DNA of 39,518 bases from a virus. The notes below the pieces were generated by a model. The model saw only the letters and a list, made by a program, of their open reading frames with translations. It was not told the DNA's origin and made no database searches. Where the stretch lies: the IMG/VR virus record IMGVR_UViG_3300009011_000028, positions 1-39,518 of that record; one strand, 5' to 3'. The number at the start of each line of letters is the position of its first letter. Positions within the stretch are counted from its first letter, which is position 1. Shown here in pieces: positions 6,333-12,775 of the stretch. Position numbers and translations under genes: made by a program.

Positions 6333-6366
6333 GTGAGGCCCTCACATAGAGACTGAAGAGACCCTC
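6314..6366. promoter_or_regulatory. Three phased GAGGCCCTC dyads before the antirepressor
   Basis: GAGGCCCTC occurs at 6314-6322 and 6335-6343, with GAGACCCTC at 6358-6366. Spacings are 21 and 23 bp, about two helical turns. Each is a 4+1+4 dyad (the third is imperfect). A further exact copy is at 6112-6120 between the two small regulators. They look like operators for one of those proteins. Confidence 0.55.
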
Positions 6367-6379
6367 AAATGGCAGGCAC

Positions 6380-6402
6380 AAAAAAACCACCGGGCAGGGT
6401 GG
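6380..6402 (-). terminator. Possible leftward terminator upstream of the antirepressor
   Basis: Read leftward, CCACC, a 6-base loop and GGTGG are followed by seven T. Read rightward the hairpin is followed only by CTTCTT, so it would be weak in that direction. It lies 44 bp before the antirepressor start, where a leftward antisense RNA to ant could end. Confidence 0.45.
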
Positions 6403-6445
6403 CTTCTTGTACTGCATTCGTAACGCTTGTGTGAGGTCATCATAT

Positions 6446-7198
6446 ATGCACCAGACCATCCAAAGCAATACCGTGGCCCTCGCGCCACAAAATGCGAACC
6501 ACGATTTCGTGGCGCGCAAGATGAGCAGCCTTGAGCTGCGAGATCTGATTAACGCCTCTAGGAAGTCTGCTGGCGAACCCCAGGTGCGCAATGACCAGTT
6601 CCTTTCTCGGGTTGAGGACGAGCTGGGAGACGAGCTTGAGGGGGTGCAAAAATACTACACCCCCGTGTACGGCAACCAGGTAGCCACTTACGACCTAACG
6701 CTGGACCAGTGCATGCTGGTCGGGATGCGCGAATCAAAGTCGGTTCGCCGCAGTGTTCTCGATAAGCTCAAGTCGCTCGAAGCGCCTCGCGTCATCGCGA
6801 CTCTGCCTGACTTCTCCAACCCTGTTGCCGCCGCACGCGCTTGGGCTGACGAGATGGAGCAGAAGCAGATCGCCCAGCAGGCCCTAGCCATCGCCGCGCC
6901 GAAAGTCGAGTTCGTCGACAAGTACGTCCAGTCGACCGGCCTCAAGGGCTTCCGCCAAACCGCAAAGCTGCTGAGGGCTAATGAGGCCCGCTTCCGTGAG
7001 TTCCTGCTCGACAAGAAGATCATGTATCGCATGGGCGGCGAGTGGCAGGCCTACCAACAGCACATCGACGCTGGCAGGTTCTCCGTGAAGACCGGAACCA
7101 GTGACAGCGGCCATGCCTTCAATCAAGCCAAATTCACCCCAAAGGGCGTCACCTGGGTGGCTGGCCTGTGGGCACAGTACAGCCTGGAGGCCCAATGA
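6446..7198 (+). CDS. ant: Rha/KilAC-type antirepressor
   Basis: This encodes 250 residues from ATG 6446 (GAGG ten bases upstream; the frame is open to 6407). The N-terminal half matches the phage regulatory Rha domain (ELRDLINASRKSAGEPQVRN, then TPVYGNQVATYDLTLDQCML). The C-terminal half is the KilAC/ANT domain (FVDKYVQSTGLKGFRQTAKL ... FTPKGVTWVAGLW). KilAC proteins in P22- and P1-type phages act as antirepressors. Because the repressor here lacks a cleavage domain, this protein is the best visible candidate for relieving repression. Its stop overlaps the next gene's start (ATGATGG). Confidence 0.8.
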   Translation: MHQTIQSNTVALAPQNANHDFVARKMSSLELRDLINASRKSAGEPQVRNDQFLSRVEDELGDELEGVQKYYTPVYGNQVATYDLTLDQCMLVGMRESKSVRRSVLDKLKSLEAPRVIATLPDFSNPVAAARAWADEMEQKQIAQQALAIAAPKVEFVDKYVQSTGLKGFRQTAKLLRANEARFREFLLDKKIMYRMGGEWQAYQQHIDAGRFSVKTGTSDSGHAFNQAKFTPKGVTWVAGLWAQYSLEAQ

Positions 7199-8004
7199 TG
7201 GCCCGTTCAAGAAACATAAAGCCGGGGTTCTTCTCGAACGAACACCTGGCAGAGCTGGACTTTGCCACTCGCCTCCTGTTCATCGGTCTTTGGACCGAGG
7301 CGGACCGTGAAGGGCGCCTTGAAGATCGCCCGCGCCGCCTGAAAATGGCCCTGTTCCCGGCTGACAATGTCGACATCGATCGCATGCTCGATGACCTGGA
7401 TCATTTGGGGTTCATCAAGCGTTACACCGTGGGCGACCTCAAGGCCATCCAGGTCATCAACTGGTCGAAGCACCAGAACCCACACGTCAAGGAAGCCAAG
7501 AGCACTATCCCCGAAATGCCTGTCGTAGAGGCATGCCAGGGAAAGCATGAGGAAAGCACCGTGCAAGCACCAGACTCGCACAGTTCTTTCCCTGCTGATT
7601 CCCTCTCTCTTGATTCCGGATTCCTGATTCCTGATTCCCTCAACCCGTCGCCCGCGCCGGTGGATTCGGTCGAGCTGTTTTCGCGGTTCTGGAAGCTGTA
7701 CCCGCGCAAGGTCGGGAAGGACAAAGCCGAGAAGGCCTGGGCGAAGCTCAAGCTGAATCAGGACCTGTTCGACACGATCGTATCGGCTCTGGCCAAGCAT
7801 CGCCTGCTGCCCAGCTGGACCAAGGACAACGGCCAGTTCATCCCGCATGCCTCGACCTGGCTCAACGGGAAGCGCTGGGAGGACGAAGTCGAGCTACCTG
7901 CTGACAACGTGCACCACCTGCCCACCAGCCGCCACCACGGCTTCGCTGACCGCGATTACACCACTGGCCTGAAGAAGCGGGAGGACGGCAGCTATGCGCT
8001 CTGA
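7195..8004 (+). CDS. O-like phage replication initiator
   Basis: This encodes 269 residues from ATG 7195 (or the adjacent ATG 7198), overlapping the ant stop. The N-terminal ~100 residues form a winged-helix domain (FFSNEHLAELDFATRLLFIG ... MLDDLDHLGFIKRYTVGD), typical of phage replisome organisers/DnaD-like proteins. A low-complexity Ser/Asp/Pro linker at ~130-160 is encoded by iterons. The C-terminal domain (FWKLYPRKVGKDKAEKAWAK) ends with FIPHASTWLNGKRWEDEV, a common ending of O/DnaT-like proteins. It should bind the origin inside its own gene and recruit the helicase through the following DnaC-like loader, whose start overlaps by 11 bp. Confidence 0.8.
   Translation: MMARSRNIKPGFFSNEHLAELDFATRLLFIGLWTEADREGRLEDRPRRLKMALFPADNVDIDRMLDDLDHLGFIKRYTVGDLKAIQVINWSKHQNPHVKEAKSTIPEMPVVEACQGKHEESTVQAPDSHSSFPADSLSLDSGFLIPDSLNPSPAPVDSVELFSRFWKLYPRKVGKDKAEKAWAKLKLNQDLFDTIVSALAKHRLLPSWTKDNGQFIPHASTWLNGKRWEDEVELPADNVHHLPTSRHHGFADRDYTTGLKKREDGSYAL
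7596..7638 (+). repeat. TGATTCC iterons, candidate replication origin
   Basis: TGATTCC occurs at 7596-7602, then four contiguous 7-bp units: 7611-7617, 7618-7624 (GGATTCC), 7625-7631 and 7632-7638. They lie in the linker of the O-like gene, as lambda ori iterons lie in O. Flanking sequence 7580-7640 is relatively AT-rich for the window. Confidence 0.6.
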
Positions 8005-8800
8005 AAAAGTCACCCCGATCAACCAGGCATCCCTCTGCGACCGGACCCAGCCTGCCGAGTGCGAGAAGCACGGCTCCTTCGAGCAGAAGGTAACCATGCT
8101 GCTGGGCAAGGCACTGCGCAGCCAGTGCCCTGAATGCTCCCGCATCGCAAAGGAGGAGCGCGAGGCCCGCGCCGAGGCTGAGCAGGCCCTGAACGTGCGC
8201 CTGGCGATATCCCGCAAGCTGGGCGACTCGCTGATCCCGAAACGTTTCGTTGATCGCTCGCTGACGAACTACAAGGCCGAACACAAGGGCCAGGCCGAGG
8301 CGCTGCGCTTCTGCCGTCACTACGTGAAGACCTTCGACCAGATCGCCGAGAACGGACGCTGCATGGTGCTGCTGGGCAAGCCAGGAACCGGTAAGACCCA
8401 CCTGGGCGCCGGCATGGCCAACGACTTGATGCGCAGCACCTCGCACTCGGCCGTGTACCGCACAGTCAGCTCGATCCTACAGGCGATCCGCGCTACCTAC
8501 GACCGTGCCAGCGAGGCGACCGAGGCCAGCATCCTGTCCAGCCTGATCGAGCCGTCTCTGTTGGTCCTGGACGAGGTTGGCGTGAGCAAGGAGCAACCCA
8601 GCGACTTCGAGCTGACGACCCTGTTCGCAATCATCAACGGCCGCTACGAGCAGGTGAAGCCAACCATCGTTATCTCCAACCTGGAGGGCAGCCAGTTGCC
8701 GATGGCCATGGGCGAGCGCTGCGTCGACCGACTGCGTGAGGGAGGAATGATCGTCGTTCCATTCGATTGGGAATCGCAACGCGGGAAGGAGGGTTTGTGA
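7994..8800 (+). CDS. DnaC-like helicase loader ATPase
   Basis: This 268-residue protein has an N-terminal CxxH...CPEC zinc-ribbon-like region (residues ~23-50). Walker A GKPGTGKTHLG lies at ~127-137 and Walker B LLVLDEVGV at ~190. The end (RCVDRLREGGMIVVPFDWES) is typical of DnaC/IstB AAA+ proteins. It loads the host replicative helicase DnaB at the phage origin, cooperating with the O-like protein encoded immediately upstream. The length matches the family (about 240-280). Confidence 0.9.
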   Translation: MRSEKVTPINQASLCDRTQPAECEKHGSFEQKVTMLLGKALRSQCPECSRIAKEEREARAEAEQALNVRLAISRKLGDSLIPKRFVDRSLTNYKAEHKGQAEALRFCRHYVKTFDQIAENGRCMVLLGKPGTGKTHLGAGMANDLMRSTSHSAVYRTVSSILQAIRATYDRASEATEASILSSLIEPSLLVLDEVGVSKEQPSDFELTTLFAIINGRYEQVKPTIVISNLEGSQLPMAMGERCVDRLREGGMIVVPFDWESQRGKEGL

Positions 8801-9087
8801 TGCGTGACCATACAGATCGAGCAGGTATTCGCTGCGTCATAACGGCCATAGCGTTGTTTATGTTCGTGCTCTTCGTCTGGGGACCGGTAAACACCCTGTG
8901 GGTCGCTCCCTGGGTTTACTCCGGTACCGAGTTTGGGTCGTTCGCCTGGAGGAAAGCTTGGGTGATCAATGGATGGATTTTGATTGCCCCATTCCTGCTC
9001 GCTTTTAGCTACTGCATCTTGACGATGACCCGAGCAATCCGCAAAGACGAAGTCGAACGCGAAGAGCGCCGCAAGGAGAAGCACTGA
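8800..9087 (+). CDS. Small two-span membrane protein (95 aa)
   Basis: The ATG at 8800 shares a base with the DnaC stop (TGATG). Two hydrophobic helices (CVITAIALFMFVLFVWG; GWILIAPFLLAFSYCILTM) are separated by a periplasmic loop. The protein ends in a highly charged tail, EREERRKEKH. The next gene encodes another small membrane protein with a near-identical end and stop/start junction. The family is unknown; position in a nin-like region suggests a nonessential accessory role. Confidence 0.65.
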   Translation: MRDHTDRAGIRCVITAIALFMFVLFVWGPVNTLWVAPWVYSGTEFGSFAWRKAWVINGWILIAPFLLAFSYCILTMTRAIRKDEVEREERRKEKH

Positions 9088-9290
9088 TGGAAAGGATACT
9101 TGTTCTTGTATGGCTAGCAGGATGCGGCGCATTCGTGATCGGGAAGTGGTGCATGTGGGTGACCGACCTGGTTGCTGACTGGCCAGTGAGTGGTTTTTGG
9201 TTCCTCGTTATCGGCCCCGGGCCCTTCATTTTGCTTATGGCAGTACTGCTGGTCCGGTTCATTTCGCGCATCGAGAAGGAGAAGCACTGA
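9087..9290 (+). CDS. Small two-span membrane protein (67 aa)
   Basis: It overlaps the previous stop (TGATGG) and has AAGGAG upstream. There are two hydrophobic segments, ILVLVWLAGCGAFVIG and FWFLVIGPGPFILLMAVLLV, and the charged end SRIEKEKH. The stretch AAGGAGAAGCACTGATGGA at its own end repeats the junction that precedes it, so the pair probably arose by local duplication or shared recombination endpoints. No function recognised. Confidence 0.65.
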   Translation: MERILVLVWLAGCGAFVIGKWCMWVTDLVADWPVSGFWFLVIGPGPFILLMAVLLVRFISRIEKEKH

Positions 9291-9625
9291 TGGACACCAA
9301 CAAGATGCGCGACATCAGCCGCGAGCAGTTCGAAGCCGTCTTCAGCGAGAAATACCCGCTGATCTTCGCTGCAGCCAAGGTCGGCGAGTCCGAAGCCCAT
9401 GGTGCTGTGTCGATTGCATGGTGGGGCTGGCAGTCCTCCCGCGAGGCCGTGGTGGTGGAACTGCCCAAGGTGGTTGGCTTCGAGGGCGCGTATGACTCGC
9501 ACCGCCATCATGAATTCGTCCCGAGCATGAGCGACATCGAGGATGCAGACGAGATATTCGGCCTGTGCCGCAGGGTTGAAGCCAAGGAAGCGATCGAGGC
9601 CCAGGGCCTGAAGGTGGCGCCATGA
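9290..9625 (+). CDS. Hypothetical early protein (111 aa)
   Basis: It begins MDTNKMRDISREQFEAVFSE behind AAGGAG. It is a soluble protein with mixed helix and strand, two Trp-rich positions (SIAWWGWQSSREAVVVELP) and an acidic C-terminal half (SMSDIEDADEIFGLCRRVEA). Proteins of this type (host-encoded analogues read 'WAWQASR') are common small ORFs in phage nin regions; the function is not known. The stop overlaps the next start. Confidence 0.65.
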   Translation: MDTNKMRDISREQFEAVFSEKYPLIFAAAKVGESEAHGAVSIAWWGWQSSREAVVVELPKVVGFEGAYDSHRHHEFVPSMSDIEDADEIFGLCRRVEAKEAIEAQGLKVAP

Positions 9626-10092
9626 CTGAGAAGATCAGCGTCAACAGCCAGGCCAAGCTCTCCGAGGCCATCACCATGCTGACCCGCCTGTTCCGCGACA
9701 AGAAGTTCGTCGTGGTCAGCATGCGCCCAGGCAAGGACCGCACCCTGGACCAGAACGCCCTGTGGTTCGCCATGTACGAGCGGATCGCCAAGAGCACCGA
9801 GATGGGCGACATCGAGGACGTGCGCCGCTACTGCAAGCTGCACCTTGGCGTGCCGATCATGCGCGCCGGCTGCGCCGAGTTCCGCACCGGCTGGGCAGAG
9901 TCGTTCATCCACCTGGATTACGACGTGAAGCTGCGCCTGATGGGGCCGTGCGCGATGTTTGGGCCAGATGGCTTCCCGGTGACTCGGTTGTTCGACCGGG
10001 CCCAGGGCTGCCAGTACACGGACCGCATCGTCGAGGAGTTCACGCCGCGGGGCGTGCACTTCGCTGACCTGCTCGGGGAGGCTGCGGCATGA
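9622..10092 (+). CDS. NinB-like recombination protein
   Basis: This 156-residue protein contains GKDRTLDQNALWFAMYERIA, the RTxxQN...W segment characteristic of NinB/lambda Orf. Lambda NinB binds single-stranded DNA and supports Red recombination in place of RecFOR. Position directly before NinG supports the call. The C-terminal part (YDVKLRLMGPCAMFGPDGFP) is less familiar, so a related but separate family is possible. Confidence 0.6.
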   Translation: MTEKISVNSQAKLSEAITMLTRLFRDKKFVVVSMRPGKDRTLDQNALWFAMYERIAKSTEMGDIEDVRRYCKLHLGVPIMRAGCAEFRTGWAESFIHLDYDVKLRLMGPCAMFGPDGFPVTRLFDRAQGCQYTDRIVEEFTPRGVHFADLLGEAAA

Positions 10093-10691
10093 GCGTGCTC
10101 GCCAAGGAGATCAAACCGAAGAAGTGCAAGGCGCCAGGCTGCGGCCAGCGCTTCAAGCCGTCCATGACCACGCAGAAGGTGTGCAGCATCGCCTGTGCGC
10201 TGGCTGTGTCGAAGGATTCGAAGGTGCAGAAGGTGGCGGCCAGGGCCATCACCACGCAGGCCCGCCAGGACCTCCAGGCGCGCCGCGAGAAGCTGAAGAC
10301 GAAGGGGGAGCACCTGCGAGAGGCTCAGCAGGCGTTCAACGCGTACATCCGCGAGAGGGACCGCCTGGCGGGGTATGCGTGCATCTCCAGCGGCCGACCG
10401 CTCGACTGGAACGGCAACGCCGTAGATGCCGGTCACTATCGCAGCACCGGCGCCGCCCCACACCTGCGCTTCGATGAGAACAACTGCCATGCCCAGTCCA
10501 AGCACGATAACCGCTATCTGTCCGGGAACGTGGCGGACTACCGCATCGGCCTCATCAACCGTATCGGCCTGGAAGCTGTAGAGGCCCTGGAAAGGGACCA
10601 ATCAGCCCGGCGCTACACCATCGAAGACCTGCAGGCCATCAAGTCCCTGTACAGGCAGAAGCTCAAAGATCTGAGGAGGGCTGCAGCATGA
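10089..10691 (+). CDS. ninG: NinG recombination protein
   Basis: This 200-residue protein starts by ATGA overlap. The N-terminal zinc-binding region (KKCKAPGCGQRFKP ... KVCSIACA) is followed by a helical coiled segment. The C-terminal HNH-like module has the NinG signature DAGHYRSTG...NCHAQSKHDNRYLSGN. NinG (Rap) is a structure-specific endonuclease cutting Holliday and recombination intermediates in lambda-type phages. The motifs and neighbour order (NinB, NinG, Q) are strong. Confidence 0.9.
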   Translation: MSVLAKEIKPKKCKAPGCGQRFKPSMTTQKVCSIACALAVSKDSKVQKVAARAITTQARQDLQARREKLKTKGEHLREAQQAFNAYIRERDRLAGYACISSGRPLDWNGNAVDAGHYRSTGAAPHLRFDENNCHAQSKHDNRYLSGNVADYRIGLINRIGLEAVEALERDQSARRYTIEDLQAIKSLYRQKLKDLRRAAA

Positions 10692-10834
10692 CACCAGCAT
10701 GGGGATTCCTGATTTTGGCCACCCTCATGGTGGTGGGTGGTGTGGCGTTGTCATGGGCGGGAGCGGTGCGCCGCAAGCGGTACTACGAAGAATTCATTTT
10801 GAGCAAGGCCAGGCGGGCAGGGGGTAAACCATGA
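10688..10834 (+). CDS. Single-span membrane peptide (48 aa)
   Basis: ATG 10688 overlaps the NinG stop (ATGA) with GAGGG upstream, and the stop overlaps the next gene's start. It reads MTPAWGFLILATLMVVGG, continuing as one transmembrane helix to about residue 24, then a basic cytoplasmic tail (RRKRYYEEFILSKARRAGGK). Overlaps at both ends and the clear helix support a real cistron despite its size. Function unknown. Confidence 0.6.
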   Translation: MTPAWGFLILATLMVVGGVALSWAGAVRRKRYYEEFILSKARRAGGKP

Positions 10835-11520
10835 AGTACCAGAGCGTTTTGGCAGCGGTGGTTCGCGCCCTTGCGGCAGAGACCATGAGTGGCGTGGGCG
10901 GCAGTGACTTCGAGCCAAAGGTCCAGGCATCGAAGCTGAAGGGCGAGATCACCGGGAAGGATGCGGCGATGCTGGTGGATTGCTGGGTGCACGCCCGCCT
11001 GCACAGCAAGCTGATCCCACGGCACTGGAATGCGCTGACGGCCAGGTTCTCGACCCACAAAGCCAAAAAGGTCGAGGCCATTGGCAAGTTGGTGCCGCTG
11101 ATCGCCACCCAGGCGCCTAACCTGTTCCGGTACAAGGCGGTCACCGCCTGGGCGATCCCTCCTGTGAAAGGAGTGCAAACGCATTCGGGGCATGAGGTGG
11201 CCAGCCGTGCGGCCCGTGAGCGTGCAGAGTTCGACTCGCTGCATGCAGGCGTGGTCAAGCACCTGGAGGGCGGCGAGATGCCCGAGGACGCCGGCCAGGC
11301 GCGCCGCGAGCAGTACGTGAAGCGCTCCACCGACATGATCGTGCTCCCGGCCGAGTTCTACGACATCAACACCTGGGATGGCCAGGGCCTGAACAGGACC
11401 ACGTATTGGCGCTGGAAGAAGACGATCGAGAAGGTGCTCGATGAGATGGTCGCCGAGGCTTTGGCTGCCTCCAGCAAGATTCTGGAGGACGAAGGCGTTT
11501 TGATGGCAACTGCCGCTTGA
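10831..11520 (+). CDS. Probable late-gene antiterminator (Q-like)
   Basis: This 229-residue soluble protein is the last gene of the early-right operon. The C-terminus (TYWRWKKTIEKVLDEMVAEA) resembles endings of phage Q/antitermination or late regulators, but I do not recognise a Pfam signature with certainty. Support is positional: it follows NinG, and its stop codon lies within the -35 of a strong promoter that runs directly into a terminator, just as Q precedes pR'-tR'. It contains no HTH motif that I can recognise. Confidence 0.5.
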   Translation: MKYQSVLAAVVRALAAETMSGVGGSDFEPKVQASKLKGEITGKDAAMLVDCWVHARLHSKLIPRHWNALTARFSTHKAKKVEAIGKLVPLIATQAPNLFRYKAVTAWAIPPVKGVQTHSGHEVASRAARERAEFDSLHAGVVKHLEGGEMPEDAGQARREQYVKRSTDMIVLPAEFYDINTWDGQGLNRTTYWRWKKTIEKVLDEMVAEALAASSKILEDEGVLMATAA

Positions 11521-11545
11521 CAACTCTGCAACGGTGCAACAAAAT
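11517..11545 (+). promoter_or_regulatory. Candidate late promoter (pR'-like)
   Basis: TTGACA at 11517-11522 overlaps the Q-like stop codon. A 17-base spacer follows, then CAAAAT at 11540-11545. The spacer holds the direct repeat GCAAC (CTGCAACGGTGCAAC), a possible Q binding element. Transcription would enter the terminator at 11592. Confidence 0.55.
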
Positions 11546-11591
11546 TCTTGCATCCTGTCATTCCTGCGCGTGTTGAGGAGTGATCAAAAAG

Positions 11592-11616
11592 AACCCGGCC
11601 AAGTGCCGGGTTTTTT
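11592..11616 (+). terminator. Rho-independent terminator after the late promoter (tR'-like)
   Basis: AACCCGGC, five-base loop, GCCGGGTT, then T run to 11616. It is 47 bp from the -10 and would stop unmodified polymerase before the hic module and late genes. It also ends the early-right operon. Confidence 0.85.
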
Positions 11617-11629
11617 ATTGGCCCCACGA

Positions 11630-11645
11630 GGGCCTCAAGAGGCCC
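11630..11645. repeat. Inverted repeat GGGCCTC/GAGGCCC
   Basis: GGGCCTC AA GAGGCCC lies just downstream of hicB's stop and contains an exact GAGGGCCTC at 11628-11636. The same arms recur at 12167-12184, so the hicB gene is flanked by two copies. Confidence 0.5.
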
Positions 11646-11661
11646 GGTCATAAGTCAGGAT

Positions 11662-12123
11662 TTAGGGTTCCATACCCGGATAAACGATCTTCGGAGTGCC
11701 CACGGCATACGACTCGACACCGGTGATCTGCAAGCGCAAGCCAAACAGGGCCAAGGCATTTTCGACGCTCTCAAGCTTCGACGAGTGCTCGAAGTCAACC
11801 AACCTGCCTGCGGCGACAGGAGAGATGCTCAGCATTTCCGCCAGGTCGGACCGGGTCTTGTTGGTCTTAACAAGCATGTTCCAAAGCAGTGCCTTGGCTA
11901 CGATAACGCCAGGGAGCCGTACATGGTGATCTCCTCGATCAGTCGAATACGGGATTGGCTGTCGCCGCTCAACGTAGATCGACATGGCCAAGGTGATGCC
12001 CTCAACTGCGTTTTCTAGCAGTTCGACAAGGGTATCCCCGACGCTGTGCGCCTCTGGAACATCCGGGCAGGATGACCAAAAGTGCCCGTTTTCCTCGTGT
12101 GCCACGATTTTGTAATCGAACAT
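11662..12123 (-). CDS. hicB: HicB antitoxin with HTH domain
   Basis: This 153-residue protein starts at ATG 12123 after AGAGGAACT. The N-terminal partial RNase H-like fold (KIVAHEENGHFWSSCPDVPE ... VGDTLVELLENAVEGI) is the HicB signature. The C-terminal part (KTNKTRSDLAEMLSISPVAA) is a helix-turn-helix DNA-binding domain. HicB neutralises HicA and represses the operon promoter. It is encoded second, 48 bp after hicA, with a 7-bp stem hairpin at the junction. The module is on the strand opposite to the late genes. Confidence 0.9.
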   Translation of the reverse strand: MFDYKIVAHEENGHFWSSCPDVPEAHSVGDTLVELLENAVEGITLAMSIYVERRQPIPYSTDRGDHHVRLPGVIVAKALLWNMLVKTNKTRSDLAEMLSISPVAAGRLVDFEHSSKLESVENALALFGLRLQITGVESYAVGTPKIVYPGMEP

Positions 12124-12166
12124 AGTTCCTCTCTTGGGGCTGACTGGAAGTGCGTTCAGGGAGGTG

Positions 12167-12184
12167 GGGCCTCATTTGAGGCCC
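12167..12184 (-). repeat. Hairpin at the hicA-hicB junction
   Basis: GGGCCTC, loop of four, GAGGCCC, overlapping the hicA stop codon. There is no T run, so it is more likely an mRNA stability, processing or translation element than a terminator. It may shift the toxin:antitoxin ratio. Confidence 0.5.
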
Positions 12185-12353
12185 AGTTGCTTGATGATTT
12201 CCTTCCTAAGCCCTTCACCAATCTCCTTGGATCCGTGGCTTGGGAAGATCGTCTGGCGGTCCTTGTAGCGAATCTTGAAGTGACTGCCGTTGGCTGACTT
12301 CGAGAACTCGACCCCTTGGGCCTCCAACCATCTCCTGAACTCGCTGTACTTCA
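12172..12353 (-). CDS. hicA: HicA mRNA interferase toxin
   Basis: This 60-residue protein starts at ATG 12353 with GGAGGG upstream. It reads MKYSEFRRWLEAQGVEFSKS then GSHFKIRYKDRQTIFPSHG, the dsRBD-like HicA fold with the catalytic His25 in GSH. It ends EGLRKEIIKQLGLK as usual. HicA cleaves mRNA when free of HicB. The toxin-first order is typical of hicAB loci. It is probably a lysogen-expressed moron. Confidence 0.92.
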
Positions 12354-12382
12354 TCAACCCTCCGTTGTGTGTTGATGGGTTC

Positions 12383-12421
12383 ATTGTATAAACATTTATG
12401 TTCAGTGTAAACACAAATGTT
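12383..12421 (-). promoter_or_regulatory. hicAB promoter and operator
   Basis: Read leftward: TTTACA (12411-12406), 17-base spacer, TACAAT (12388-12383), an excellent sigma-70 promoter. An inverted repeat AACATTT (12391-12397) / AAATGTT (12415-12421) spans the promoter and is a likely HicB operator. The stretch is sharply AT-rich. Confidence 0.75.
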
Positions 12422-12450
12422 AATTTTATTTGTTGCACTGGGGATCTGAT

Positions 12451-12774
12451 ATGGCCGAACCAACAAGCGCCGCCGCGAGCGTAGTGCTCGGCAAGTACGG
12501 GGTGGTGATGGCTGCATTCATCGGCTCGATCCTCTCCCTGGGTTTCCTGAAGGATCTGACCCGATTCCAGGCCGCGACTGCCGTTGCCACTGGATTCGGC
12601 TTCTCGGTCTACCTGACCCAGCCCGTCACCGCCTGGCTTGCCCCAAAGCTTGAGCTCGCGGTCACCGATGATCTGCTGTGTGGAGTAGCGTTCGTGCTTG
12701 GCCTCACCGCAATGAACATCATCCCCGCGCTCAAAGCTGCCATGGGGTCGTTCGTCACGGCGCGAGGTGCCTGA
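12451..12774 (+). CDS. Holin-like membrane protein (107 aa)
   Basis: The start is set at ATG 12451 (MAEPTSAAASVVLG). Three hydrophobic segments are visible: YGVVMAAFIGSILSLGF, ATAVATGFGFSVYLTQ and LLCGVAFVLGLTAMNIIPAL. Size and layout match class I holins of the phage lysis S type, and the N-terminal MAEP-TSAAA is common among them. It would form the inner-membrane lesion that releases the endolysin encoded 23 kb away at 35864. It is the first gene of the late operon. The holin function is inferred from topology and place. Confidence 0.65.
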   Translation: MAEPTSAAASVVLGKYGVVMAAFIGSILSLGFLKDLTRFQAATAVATGFGFSVYLTQPVTAWLAPKLELAVTDDLLCGVAFVLGLTAMNIIPALKAAMGSFVTARGA

Positions 12775-12775
12775 T

